Assembly: GCA_963737575.1 (NCBI GenBank)
Contig: CAVTTJ010000005.1
Span: 124,001 to 188,000, forward strand
Source of the DNA: VRUE01 sp963737575
GTDB taxonomy: Bacteria > Actinomycetota > Thermoleophilia > Solirubrobacterales > 70-9
Direction: 5' to 3'
DNA length: 64,000 nt
The notes beneath the pieces were generated by a model. It ran no database searches, was not told where the DNA came from, and was given only the letters and a program-made list of their open reading frames with translations. Made by a program: the position numbers and the translations under genes. Below, piece after piece: positions 15,478 to 26,139 of the stretch (position 1 is the stretch's first letter; each line of letters starts with the position of its first letter).

Positions 15478-15514
15478 AACATCCGGAGCCGCGTTTCGTT
15501 AGCCTGCGCCGCCG

Positions 15515-16741
15515 ATGTTCGATTCGTCCTCTCGCCACCGGAGGCGCTGGCTGCTGCTCGCAGTCGTGCTGCTTGGACTCCTCTGCCTGTGGGCGGCCGG
15601 CGGCGCCTCGGCTCCGGCCCAGACGCTGCAGGAAAAGTTCGACTCCACCCAGGGCAAGCTCGACCAGGTCCGCAAGAGCGAACGCTCGCTTAGCGCGACG
15701 ATCGCCGAAGAGAACGCGGCGATCGACTCGATGTTGGGGGAAGTCTCGGTCCTGCGCCGCGAACAGGCCGCGATCGAAGCCGAACTCTCGGCCAAGCAGT
15801 CCGAGCTCGAACGCGCGAGCGCGAAGCTCGAGGCCGATAAGGAACGGCTGGCGCGGATCCGGGCGCGGCTGAAGCGGGCGCTCGGGGTCCTGAAACGGCG
15901 GCTCGTCGCGATATACGAGGCCGGATCGCCCGACATGGTGAGCGTCGTCCTCGACTCGGCGACCTGGTCGCAGGTCAACACCCGCGCCGACTATGTGAGC
16001 CAGATCGAGAATCACGACGACGCCGTCGCCAACCGGGTCAAAGGGCTGCGCGACGAGGCCAAGGCCGCGGTCAAGCGGATGGCCGCGGTACGGCTGCAGA
16101 TCAAGGAAGCGCGCGACGTGATCGCCGCCAAGGAGCGCGAAGCGGCCGCTGCGCGGGCCGAGGCCGAGAAGCGCTTCGGAGAACTGAAGGCGGCCCAGGC
16201 CGAACGCCGCGAAACCCTCGACGGCCTCGAGTCGCGCTCGCAGGCGCTGAGCGACAACCTCGGCAACATCTCCGAACAGATCGCGAGCGCCGGCCAGGCG
16301 CCGCCGGCCAGCGCTCCCGCCCCGCTCACCCCGGGCGAGACCGCCGGCTTCATCTCCGAAAGCGAGGCGAGCGTCCCCTCTGCGGCCCCGCCGGCGATCC
16401 AGGGCGCGATCGAAGCGGCGAACTCGATCGCCACGACCCCGTACATCTGGGGCGGCGGCCACGGGTCCTTCTCCTCGCCCGGCTACGACTGCTCGGGCGC
16501 GGTCAGCTTTGCCCTGAACGGCGGCGGCTTCCTCTCCAGCCCGCTCGACTCGACCGGCCTGGAGACCTGGGGCGAACCGGGACCAGGCCAGTGGATCACC
16601 GTCTACGCAAACGCCGAGCACGCCTGGATGATCATCGCCGGCCTCGCCTTCGACACCGTCGGCGGCCCCGGGCCGCGCTGGCACTCCTCGCCGGTCGACT
16701 CGCCCGAAGGCTTCATCGCCCGCCACCCGGCCGGCTACTGA
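15515..16741 (+). CDS. Secreted coiled-coil NlpC/P60-like peptidoglycan hydrolase (CwlO/RipC type)
   Basis: The 408-residue protein has a basic N-terminus and signal segment (WLLLAVVLLGLLCLWAAGGA), long coiled coils near 40-115 and 165-265, a Pro/Ala-rich linker and a C-terminal NlpC/P60-like domain. The catalytic Cys is near 326 in GYDCSGAVSF and the catalytic His near 369 in EHAWMII. It should cut peptide stems in peptidoglycan, with the coiled coil acting as an autoinhibitory or FtsEX-binding region as in CwlO relatives. Glu is mostly GAA. A perfect 9-bp inverted repeat precedes the gene. Confidence 0.9.
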   Translation: MFDSSSRHRRRWLLLAVVLLGLLCLWAAGGASAPAQTLQEKFDSTQGKLDQVRKSERSLSATIAEENAAIDSMLGEVSVLRREQAAIEAELSAKQSELERASAKLEADKERLARIRARLKRALGVLKRRLVAIYEAGSPDMVSVVLDSATWSQVNTRADYVSQIENHDDAVANRVKGLRDEAKAAVKRMAAVRLQIKEARDVIAAKEREAAAARAEAEKRFGELKAAQAERRETLDGLESRSQALSDNLGNISEQIASAGQAPPASAPAPLTPGETAGFISESEASVPSAAPPAIQGAIEAANSIATTPYIWGGGHGSFSSPGYDCSGAVSFALNGGGFLSSPLDSTGLETWGEPGPGQWITVYANAEHAWMIIAGLAFDTVGGPGPRWHSSPVDSPEGFIARHPAGY

Positions 16742-16763
16742 CACCCGCCCGGGATCTTGCAGA

Positions 16764-16784
16764 TCCCTCCATCCCTCGGAGGGA
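16764..16784. terminator. Hairpin between convergent genes
   Basis: TCCCTCC and GGAGGGA arms enclose a 7-nt loop. A second small hairpin, GATCT-TGC-AGATC (16753-16765), abuts it. It could serve both convergent genes. Confidence 0.5.
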
Positions 16785-16793
16785 AGTGCGACA

Positions 16794-18194
16794 TCAGGTG
16801 GGGGCCGGGGTCTCCGCCGCCTGCAGCGGATGGCCCAGCTCGCCCCACGTCGGGACGCCACCGCTGGCGACGTGGGCGATCTGCTCGAACCCCTCGCGCT
16901 GAAGGATCGAGGCCGCGAGGCCGCTGCGTTTGCCCGCCTTGCAGATCGTCGCCACGGCGCGGTCGCGGGGAAGCTCCCCGGCGCGCTCCGCGAGCTCGGC
17001 GTAGGGGATGTGGATCGAGCCCGGGATGTGCCCGGCCTCGAACTCGCCGGCATTGCGGACGTCGATCACAAGCGGCGGGTCGGCGCCGTCGACCCGCGCC
17101 GCAAGTCCGGCGACGTCGATCGCCTCGATCCGGCTCACCGGTCGCTCCTCTGCCCGCCAGGCGCTCATCCCGCCGCCGAGGAAGCCGCTGACGCTGAGCC
17201 CGACCGCGGCGAGCAGCTCGGCGGCCTCGAGCTCGTTGCCGTCGGAGGCGGCGACGATCACGACCTGGGCCTCGTGCGGGATGACCTGGGCGACCTTCGT
17301 CGCGAAGCCGGTGTCGTAGGCCGAGGCGCTGATCGCGCCGGGGATGTGGGCCTCGTCGAACTGCTCGTTGGTCCGCGAGTCGACCGCCACCGCGCCGGCG
17401 GCGATCGCCGCATCGACGCCGCTCGGCGAGAGCCGGGCGGGGGCGCCGATCGACTCGACCAGGGGCCCGCGGTTGAGGCCGACGATGTGCTCGACGTTCG
17501 GCGGGCGCGCACCGATGCCCGCAACCGCGTCCTCGATGAAATCCGCCTCGTCGGCGATCCCCAGGGAGCGGTTGTGGCGGCGCTCGAACCCGATCGTCGA
17601 TGAGGTCTTGAGGTCGATGCCCGAGCTGCCGCAGAGCGAGCCGCCGAGGTGGCCGGGCCAAACCTCGACCTCGTCGGGCAGCGCCATCAGCCGCTCGTGC
17701 AGCGAGCGGAAGATGTCGGCCGCTCCCTCGCGCGGCTCGACCGCGAGGTCGGGGCGGGCGACGCCGCCGACGAAAAGCGAGTCGCCGGTCAGGACTGCCA
17801 CCGGGTCGCCCCCGCGGGCAGGGTCGCGCAGCAGGAAGGACGTGTGCTCGGGCCGGTGCCCTGGAGTGTGGATCGCTTCGATCGATGCCCCCTCGCCCAG
17901 CTGGAGGACCCAGCCGTCGGCGAACGGATCGTGCTCGTACTCGGCGCCGGCGAGCTCGCTGACGTGGATCGTCGCCCCCGTCGCCCGCGCCAGCCGGCCG
18001 TGCCCGGAGACGTGGTCGGCGTGGTTGTGGGTCTCCAGCACGTGCTCGATCCGCACGCCGTGGAGTCGGGCCAGGTCGAGGTAGGGCTCGGTGTCCCACT
18101 GCGGGTCGATGACCGCGGCGACGCCGCTGGCGGTGTCGCCGACCAGATAGGAGGCGCAGCCCAGATCCTCGTGGATGACTTGCCTGAAGAACAT
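16794..18194 (-). CDS. MBL-fold persulfide-dioxygenase-like protein fused to two rhodanese domains
   Basis: The 466-residue protein starts with an ETHE1/glyoxalase II-like metallo-beta-lactamase domain (THNHADHVSGH near 55, later HTPGHRPEHTSF, TGDSLF and WPGH) and continues with two rhodanese domains near 255-350 and 365-455. The second has a normal active loop CKAGKRSG. The first reads VAASDGNE where the Cys should be, so it is probably inactive. The role is likely oxidation and transfer of sulfane sulfur. ATG 18194 is preferred; an in-frame TTG lies 15 nt upstream. Confidence 0.88.
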   Translation of the reverse strand: MFFRQVIHEDLGCASYLVGDTASGVAAVIDPQWDTEPYLDLARLHGVRIEHVLETHNHADHVSGHGRLARATGATIHVSELAGAEYEHDPFADGWVLQLGEGASIEAIHTPGHRPEHTSFLLRDPARGGDPVAVLTGDSLFVGGVARPDLAVEPREGAADIFRSLHERLMALPDEVEVWPGHLGGSLCGSSGIDLKTSSTIGFERRHNRSLGIADEADFIEDAVAGIGARPPNVEHIVGLNRGPLVESIGAPARLSPSGVDAAIAAGAVAVDSRTNEQFDEAHIPGAISASAYDTGFATKVAQVIPHEAQVVIVAASDGNELEAAELLAAVGLSVSGFLGGGMSAWRAEERPVSRIEAIDVAGLAARVDGADPPLVIDVRNAGEFEAGHIPGSIHIPYAELAERAGELPRDRAVATICKAGKRSGLAASILQREGFEQIAHVASGGVPTWGELGHPLQAAETPAPT

Positions 18195-18346
18195 TTCGAG
18201 GCGATCCAATCTACAGACGGGCGAATGCGGTCCGCAGGTGTACCCATCCCCGATTTCGGGTAGTTACAGCCGCAAGCAGAGCAGTTCCACAAACACATCG
18301 CCCGCTCCCGGAAGTGCTTCCGCTTGCGGACGGAAAGGGGGATGTC

Positions 18347-19000
18347 ATGGAGTCGACCACGATCAGGGCTTCCGAGCGGACGATTGAGCGCCGCGGGGGC
18401 CAGTCGGTCGGCGCAGTCGAGGTGAGGGAGGGGTGGAAACCGGCGGACCCGGCGCCACTCGGACTCGCCGCATTCGCGCTCACGACCTTCGTCCTCAGCA
18501 TGTTCAACGCCGGTCTCGTCAACAGCGCCGGGGAGCCGGTGGTGCTGGGCCTCGCGCTCGGCTACGGCGGTATCGCCCAGGTGTTGGCGGGGATGTGGGA
18601 GTTCCGCACCGGCAATACGTTCGGGGCGGTGGCGTTCACCTCATTCGGGGCCTTCTGGCTCTCGTTCTGGGCGTTCGTCACCTTCTTCTCAGGCGAGATT
18701 CCGGCCGCCCACGTCGGCGACGCTGTCGGCCTCTACCTGATCGCCTGGGGCATCTTCACCACCTACATGTTCGTCGCCTCGCTGCGGACCACGGCCGCCG
18801 TCGCGGTGGTGTTCTTCCTTTTGGCGATCACCTTCTTCCTGCTCGGCATCGGCAACTCCGGCGGAAACGAAGGCCTTGTCGAAGCGGGTGGATGGTTCGG
18901 GCTGGCGACCGCCGTCGCCGCCTGGTATGCATCGTTTGCGGCGGTGACCAACGCGACGTTCGGACGCACGGTCCTGCCGGTCCGTTCACTCGGTCACTGA
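18347..19000 (+). CDS. GPR1/FUN34/YaaH-family acetate permease
   Basis: The 217-residue protein has six hydrophobic segments starting near residue 38 and the family signature as DPAPLGLAAFALTTFVLSMFNAG (about residues 32-54), then GYGGIAQVLAGMWEFRTGNTFG and SFGAFWLSFW. Members such as SatP take up acetate or succinate with protons. ATG 18347 is preceded by GGAAAGGGGG. It sits 16 nt upstream of acetyl-CoA synthetase, which supports acetate as the substrate. Confidence 0.9.
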   Translation: MESTTIRASERTIERRGGQSVGAVEVREGWKPADPAPLGLAAFALTTFVLSMFNAGLVNSAGEPVVLGLALGYGGIAQVLAGMWEFRTGNTFGAVAFTSFGAFWLSFWAFVTFFSGEIPAAHVGDAVGLYLIAWGIFTTYMFVASLRTTAAVAVVFFLLAITFFLLGIGNSGGNEGLVEAGGWFGLATAVAAWYASFAAVTNATFGRTVLPVRSLGH

Positions 19001-19016
19001 GAGGAGGAGGAGCTAG

Positions 19017-21001
<1,985 letters not shown>

Positions 21002-21005
<4 letters not shown>

Positions 21006-21814
21006 GGCGAGGACGCGCGCTCGTCGACCAGCCGCTCGACCGCGACCTCGAGCGCGGCGAGTTGTTCCCTGATGCTCCGCAGTTCGCGCTGGGCGATCTC
21101 CTCCGCCGAGGCGGCCTCGGCCTCGAGCTCGCGCTCGACGTCGGTCAGTTCGGGGCCGAAGAAGCGCTGGGCGATGGCGCCGGTCACAAGCGCGATGAAC
21201 CCGAGGCCGACCAGGACGAGGACGGTGGCGACGATCTGGCCGCCGGTGTCGGTCGGCTGGATGCTCGACCCCAGGGTCGTCATCGTCGTCAGCGCCCAGT
21301 AGATCCCGTCCCAGGTGCTGAGATGTTCCTGCTTGCCCTCGAGCGCGTCGAACAGCGCGCCCCCGCCGACCACCGTCAGCAACGCCAGCAGCGTCGCGTA
21401 GTGGAGGCCGCGGAGGGTGAAGATGTTGCGAGAGATGCTGTCGAGCTGGAGCAGCCGCAGGACGCGAAGCAGCCGCAGGACCCGCAATCCCTGCAGGCCG
21501 GCGGGAAGGATCGGCGGGGTGAAGACGACGAGGAAGAGGTCGAGCGGATTGTGCCGCAGCCAGGCGCCGCGGTCCGGCACGACCGCGAGCATCACGACGA
21601 GCTCGAAGACGAAGGCGAGCCAGGTCCCCCAGTTGAGGATGTTGGCGGTGACCTCCAGCGCGCCGCCGGGGTGGGACTCGCTGATCGCCACCATCGGCAC
21701 CGTCAGCGCCGCCGCGATCAGCATCGGTACTTCCAGCCTTCGCCGGACGCTCGTGCTCAGCTCGTTCATGCCGGGCGGGTAGACCGTCGGCCCTTTCGGG
21801 TTCGGTGAGCCCAT
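21002..21814 (-). CDS. Voltage-sensor-like ion channel protein with atypical selectivity filter
   Basis: The 270-residue protein resembles a Kv-type six-helix channel: hydrophobic S1-S3, an S4-like Arg ladder GLRVLRLLRVLRLLQL near 107-122, S5, a pore helix and S6, then a coiled coil (about 225-265). The pore reads WALTTMTTLGSSIQPTD, where K+ channels have TTVGYGD. The filter Tyr and Asp are replaced, so K+ selectivity is doubtful. I use ATG 21814; ATG 21769 is an alternative. The gene shares a CTAG stop with acsA. Confidence 0.8.
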
Positions 21815-21849
21815 CCGCGTCTAGTTCGACGCGCCCGTGACTTGGCCTT

Positions 21850-21889
21850 TTCAGGATAGTTCGCTATACTAATTACCTAAGCTAATCAA
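21850..21889 (+). promoter_or_regulatory. AT-rich promoter/operator of the marR-MFS operon
   Basis: An AT-rich island with a TATACT -10 candidate and three CTAA units (CTAAT, CTAAG, CTAAT) lies before the MarR start. A probable autoregulatory MarR site; the exact operator is not resolved. Confidence 0.45.
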
Positions 21890-22369
21890 ATGACTTCCAC
21901 GACACAGGACACGAGGCTCACCGAGGCGGCGGCGCGGCTGCGGCTGGCGATCGTGCGGACCGCCAGGCGTCTGCGTCAGGAGGCGGCCGGGGCGGGGGAG
22001 GCCGAGCTCACCCCGACGGCCGCCGCGGCGCTGGCGACGGTCGAGCGCCACGGCCCGCTGACACCGAGTGAGCTCGCCGAGATCGAGCGGATCAAACGGC
22101 CGACCGGGACCCGGACGCTGCGCCAGCTCGAGGAGGCCGGCCTCCTCGATCGGACCCGCGACCCGGCAGACGGCCGCAGCGCTCTGGTCAGCATCAACGC
22201 CGTCGGCCGCGAGCGGCTTCGTCGCCTCCGCGGCCGCAAGAACGCCTATCTGGCGCGGCGGATGCGGGATCTTCCCGGAGAGGAGGTCGAGACGCTCGAG
22301 CGCGCAGCCGGGATCCTCGAGAGACTGCTCGAGCAGCCGCCGCGCCGGCGGCCCGAGGTTCATCCATGA
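21890..22369 (+). CDS. MarR-family transcriptional regulator
   Basis: The 159-residue protein has a winged-helix core: TPTAAAALATVERHGPLTPSELAEIER, the recognition helix region KRPTGTRTLRQLEEAGLLDRTRDPADGRSALV (about residues 65-98) and a C-terminal dimerisation helix. The DGR wing of MarR proteins is present. It presumably represses its own operon. Its TGA stop overlaps the ATG of the MFS gene (ATGA), so regulator and exporter are translated together, the usual layout for drug-responsive efflux. Confidence 0.9.
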   Translation: MTSTTQDTRLTEAAARLRLAIVRTARRLRQEAAGAGEAELTPTAAAALATVERHGPLTPSELAEIERIKRPTGTRTLRQLEEAGLLDRTRDPADGRSALVSINAVGRERLRRLRGRKNAYLARRMRDLPGEEVETLERAAGILERLLEQPPRRRPEVHP

Positions 22370-23616
22370 CCGCCGCGCTGCGGCGGAGCGTCGACTCCCT
22401 CTCGGTCCCCAACTACCGCCGCTACTTCGTCGGGCAGGTCGTCTCGCTGTCCGGCAACTGGATGCAGATGGTCGCCGAGATCTGGCTCGTCCTCTCACTG
22501 ACCGGAAGCGGCCTCGCGGTCGGGATGACGACCGCGCTCCAGTTCCTCCCGATCCTCCTCTTCGGCGCCTGGGGCGGCCTGCTCGCCGACCGCTTCTCGA
22601 AGCGGCGCCTGCTGATGCTGACCCAGGCCCTGATGGCGATCCCCGCCCTCTGCCTGCTCACCGTCACCGCGGCCGGGATCGTCGCCCCATGGATGGTGCT
22701 GGCGCTCGTCTTCGTCCGCGGCAGCGTCAACGCGGTCGACAACCCCACGCGGCAGAGCTTCGCGATCGAGATGGTCGGCGCCGACCGGGTCGTCAATGCG
22801 GTCAGCCTCAACAGCGTCCTGATCCAATCCGCGCGGCTGGTCGGGCCGGCGCTGGCCGGCCTGCTGATCGTCTCGGTCGGGGTCGAGCCCTGCTTCGCCC
22901 TGAACGCCCTCTCCTTCGGGGTGATGATCCTTGCCCTCTGGCGGATGGAGCCCGAGCAGCTCAACTCGGCTCCCCGCGCCGAGCGTGAGCGGGGAGCGAT
23001 CCGCGCTGCCCTGCGCTACGTCCGCGCTACGCCCGAGCTCGCGGTGCCGCTTTCGCTGATGGCGCTGGTCGGGACCTTCGGCCTCAACTTCCAGGTGATC
23101 CTGCCGCTGCTCGCCCGGTTCAGCTTCGACGGAGGGCCGACCGCATACGCGGTCCTCGTCGCCGCGATGGGAGCCGGCTCCGTCGTCGGCGCCCTCGCGA
23201 CCGGTGCCCACGGCCGCACCGACCCGCGGTTGATCGCCGGCGCGGCGCTCTCTTTCGGGGTCCTCGCCGGCCTTGCCGCGGCGATGCCGAGCCTCGCGCT
23301 CGAGGTGCCGACGGTGGCGCTGCTCGGCGCGGCCGCGGTCACCTTCGCCGCCACGATCAACTCGTCGCTGCAGCTCACGGTCGAGCCGGACATGCGGGGG
23401 CGCGTGATGGCCCTCTACTCGGTCGTCTTCCTCGGCTCGACGGCGATCGGCGGCCCGCTCGCCGGCTGGCTCTCGCAGGCCTATGACGCGCGGGCGGCGC
23501 TGCTGCTGGCCGCCGCGGCGGGGATCGCGGCCGCCTGGGCCGCCCGGGTCTGCTTCGCCAGGATGCGGGCGAGGCCGCAGGGGCCCCGCCCGCTCGAGGC
23601 TTTCGAAGCCGGCTAG
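22366..23616 (+). CDS. MFS exporter (Enterobactin S/MFS_3-like)
   Basis: The 416-residue protein has 11-12 hydrophobic segments and the MFS_3 signature near the N-terminus (NYRRYFVGQVVSLSGNWMQ), then WGGLLADRFSKRRLLM with the conserved loop 2-3 GGxxADRxxKRR and DNPTRQSF. Members export drugs or siderophores by proton antiport. The ATGA overlap with marR gives the operon structure. The stop codon is in the CTAG shared with the convergent osmoprotectant-binding protein gene. Confidence 0.9.
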   Translation: MTAALRRSVDSLSVPNYRRYFVGQVVSLSGNWMQMVAEIWLVLSLTGSGLAVGMTTALQFLPILLFGAWGGLLADRFSKRRLLMLTQALMAIPALCLLTVTAAGIVAPWMVLALVFVRGSVNAVDNPTRQSFAIEMVGADRVVNAVSLNSVLIQSARLVGPALAGLLIVSVGVEPCFALNALSFGVMILALWRMEPEQLNSAPRAERERGAIRAALRYVRATPELAVPLSLMALVGTFGLNFQVILPLLARFSFDGGPTAYAVLVAAMGAGSVVGALATGAHGRTDPRLIAGAALSFGVLAGLAAAMPSLALEVPTVALLGAAAVTFAATINSSLQLTVEPDMRGRVMALYSVVFLGSTAIGGPLAGWLSQAYDARAALLLAAAAGIAAAWAARVCFARMRARPQGPRPLEAFEAG

Positions 23617-24608
23617 CCCGTATAGCCTTCTTCTTCGAGGTACTCCGTCGCCACCTGCTTCGGCGTTTCTTTTTCGAGTTCGACCCGCGCGTCGAGCTCC
23701 TGCACGACGCTCAGGGTCAGGCCTTCCTGGACCTGGAGGATCGTCTTTTCGTAGTCGGGCCCGGCTTCTTCGGCGACCGACTTCTTGGTCACGAAGATGA
23801 CGTTCCCGGCCGGGAAGACGTGCTTGTCGTCTTCGAGGATCACGAACTTGGGATCTTTCCCTGCCAGCTGGGGATCGGTCGTGAACAGGATCGAGAGGTC
23901 GGCCTGGTTGTTTTCCAGGACCGTGTAGCGGAGGCCGATGTCAACCGGCTTGAATTCCTTGAACTTGAGCCCGTAGAGCTGTTCGAGGCCGGCCAGGCAG
24001 TCGATCCGCTGGCGGCACTCTGGCGAGCCGTAGAGCGAGAGTTCTTCGGAGATCCCTTCGAGGTCGGAGACCGTTTCGAGGCCAAGGTCTTCGGCCTTTT
24101 CCTTCGTCGTCCCGACAGCGTTGGCGCTCGCGAACGGGGTCGGTTCGAAGGCGGTCAGGCCTTCCTTTTCGAATTCTTCATTGGCCTTTTCCCACGCTTC
24201 GGTGGCGTCGGAGGGGACTTCTTCCGGTTCGAGGCCGAAGAACGAGGTCAGCGCCGTGCTGGCGTACTCGGGGTAGCCCGAGATCTGGCCGGCCTTCAGC
24301 GTTTTCAGCGCCACCGTTTCCGAGCCGAGGTTGAGATCGGACTTCGCCTTGTAGCCGGCCGCGGAAAGCGCCTGGGCGTAGATTTCGCCGAGAATTTCCT
24401 GTTCTGGGAAGTTCTTCGAGCCGACCGTCAGCGAGACGCCTCCGTTTTCGGGATTGGAGACGATCGCCTTGCCGCCGCCGCCTTCTTCTTCACCCCCCGA
24501 TGCCGTCGTCCCTTCGTTGCTTCCGCCGCAGGCGGCGAAAGCCAGGCTGAGGATCAGAGCGAGCACGATCGCCACCGCAGCCCGCCCCCCGTTGGTCATG
24601 GTTCTCAC
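23613..24608 (-). CDS. Osmoprotectant/glycine-betaine ABC transporter substrate-binding lipoprotein (OpuC/ProX type)
   Basis: The 331-residue protein has a lipoprotein signal with lipobox LAFAAC (Cys near 27), a low-complexity acidic linker (EEEGGGG) and the OpuAC fold starting LTVGSKNFPEQEILGEIYAQAL. It should bind betaine, choline or carnitine outside the membrane. AGAGGA at the right distance supports GTG 24608 over ATG 24599. It is the last gene of a four-gene ABC operon. Glu codons are nearly all GAA, in sharp contrast with its permease neighbours. Confidence 0.9.
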   Translation of the reverse strand: MRTMTNGGRAAVAIVLALILSLAFAACGGSNEGTTASGGEEEGGGGKAIVSNPENGGVSLTVGSKNFPEQEILGEIYAQALSAAGYKAKSDLNLGSETVALKTLKAGQISGYPEYASTALTSFFGLEPEEVPSDATEAWEKANEEFEKEGLTAFEPTPFASANAVGTTKEKAEDLGLETVSDLEGISEELSLYGSPECRQRIDCLAGLEQLYGLKFKEFKPVDIGLRYTVLENNQADLSILFTTDPQLAGKDPKFVILEDDKHVFPAGNVIFVTKKSVAEEAGPDYEKTILQVQEGLTLSVVQELDARVELEKETPKQVATEYLEEEGYTG

Positions 24609-24658
24609 TCGTGTTCCTCTCTACTCGTTGTGCACTGTCGTTGGACTGGTCGAACTGG

Positions 24659-25360
24659 TCAGGCAGTACTCAGCTTCAAGCCTTTCGAAGTGATCAGACG
24701 TTGCAGGCCGGCAAGAGCGAACTCGAGAGTCAGCGCCATCAGCGCGACGCAGATCGCCCCCGCGACGACCCCGTTCTCGCCGTAGACGTTTTCGTTGATG
24801 ATGTAGTCGCCGAGGGTCAGGACGCCGGCGAGGGGAGCGATCGTCGCCGTCGCCACGATCGCGACCGTCGCCCCGCGGACCCCAGCCATCAGGGTCGGGA
24901 CCGCGAGCGGCATCTCGACCTGGGTGAGGATCTCGAGCTCGGTCAGCCCGACGCCGCGAGCGGCGTCGACCGAGGCGCGGTCCGCCTGGCGGATTCCGGT
25001 GAAGGAGTTGGTCAGGATCGGCGGGATGCCGAGGATCGAGAGGGCGATCGTCACGTTGAGGACGCCGACACCGATCACCGCCGCCATCAGCGCGATCAGT
25101 GCCAGCTCCGGGATCCCCCGGCCGGCGTTGCCAATCGCAACCGCGAGGAAACCGCCGGTGCCGCGGTGGCCGAGCCAGAGGCCGATCGGCATTGCGACCA
25201 CGAGCGCCAGCGCCAGCGCCAGGACGGTCACCTCGAGCTGGGTCATCGCGAGTTCGACTGTCTGCGAGAAGCCGCCGACCAGCTTTCCGCCGGTCACGTT
25301 CGAGGGCTGCGGCTCGAAGATGAATTCGATCGCGCCGCCGATCGAGGCCGCCGTGATCAC
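24659..25360 (-). CDS. Osmoprotectant ABC transporter permease 2
   Basis: The 233-residue protein is an OpuCD-like permease with about six helices. The EAA loop appears as DAARGVGLTELEILTQVEMPLAVPTLMAG and the family region as GNAGRGIPELALIALM. I use GTG 25360 because it overlaps the TGA of the upstream permease (GTGA); ATG 25381 lies further into that gene. Two non-identical permeases are normal for OpuB/OpuC systems. Confidence 0.9.
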   Translation of the reverse strand: MITAASIGGAIEFIFEPQPSNVTGGKLVGGFSQTVELAMTQLEVTVLALALALVVAMPIGLWLGHRGTGGFLAVAIGNAGRGIPELALIALMAAVIGVGVLNVTIALSILGIPPILTNSFTGIRQADRASVDAARGVGLTELEILTQVEMPLAVPTLMAGVRGATVAIVATATIAPLAGVLTLGDYIINENVYGENGVVAGAICVALMALTLEFALAGLQRLITSKGLKLSTA

Positions 25361-26067
25361 GCCCGCGCCCCCCGTGTCCATGGCGTCGCCATCCGCTGGA
25401 TCAGGAAAAGGCAGGCGTCGAAGACGATCGCCATCAGGATCGCGATCCCGCCGCCGAGGATGATCCCGGTTGGGAAATTGAGGCTCTTGTAGATCTCCTC
25501 GCCGAGGCCCCAGCCGCTGACGAACACGGCCAGCGTCGCGATCGCGATCGTGCTCACGGTGGCGATCCGCAGCCCGGCGATGATCTCCGGCGTCGCCAGC
25601 GGCACCTCCACTCGCCAGAGAAGCTGACGGTCGGTCAGGCCCATCCCCCGGGCTGCATCCTTGACCGGGGCCGGGACGTTGTCGAGCCCGATCAGGGTGT
25701 TGCGGTAGATGATCTGGAGGTTGAACGCGGTCAGGGCGATGATCGCGGTGTCGACCCCACGCCCGGTGAGCGGCAGCAGCAGGAAGAAGAAGGCGACGCT
25801 GGGGATCGTGTAGAGGACGCCGGTCGCGGCCAAGAGCGGCGGCCGCAGCCAGCGGCGGCGGTGGGCGAGGAGCGCCAGCGTGAACGCGATCGCGAATCCG
25901 AGTAGGACCGCGGCCAGGACCAGCTGCAGGTGCTGAACGGTCGGCGTCTCGTACCGATCGAGGTTGTGGCGTGCCCAGTCGAAGCAGAAGAGCGCCTTCG
26001 GGTTTTCCTCGCAGGCGCCACCGCGTTCGCGGATTTCGACCGCCGCCAGCAGCGCCTCTCCGTTCAC
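25357..26067 (-). CDS. Osmoprotectant ABC transporter permease 1
   Basis: The 236-residue permease has a periplasmic N-terminal stretch with two Cys (RGGACEENPKALFCFDW), then helices from about residue 45 and an EAA loop DAARGMGLTDRQLLWRVEVPLATPEIIAG. GTG 26067 is chosen because GAAAGG lies 7 nt upstream; that sequence is the 3' end of intergenic repeat copy C. Another GTG lies 6 nt earlier. Confidence 0.9.
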   Translation of the reverse strand: MNGEALLAAVEIRERGGACEENPKALFCFDWARHNLDRYETPTVQHLQLVLAAVLLGFAIAFTLALLAHRRRWLRPPLLAATGVLYTIPSVAFFFLLLPLTGRGVDTAIIALTAFNLQIIYRNTLIGLDNVPAPVKDAARGMGLTDRQLLWRVEVPLATPEIIAGLRIATVSTIAIATLAVFVSGWGLGEEIYKSLNFPTGIILGGGIAILMAIVFDACLFLIQRMATPWTRGARA

Positions 26068-26074
26068 CAGCACA

Positions 26075-26139
26075 CCTTTCGCGCTTCACTCACTCGCGCT
26101 CACCGTCCCCGGAGATCTCGCTCGCTCGTTCCGCGCTCA
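26075..26139 (-). repeat. Stop-anchored intergenic repeat, copy C
   Basis: Read on the minus strand it begins with the TGA stop of the ATPase gene (TGAGCGCGG) and ends GAAGCGCGAAAGG, the ribosome-binding site of the next gene. The centre has diverged from copies A and B. Confidence 0.6.
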
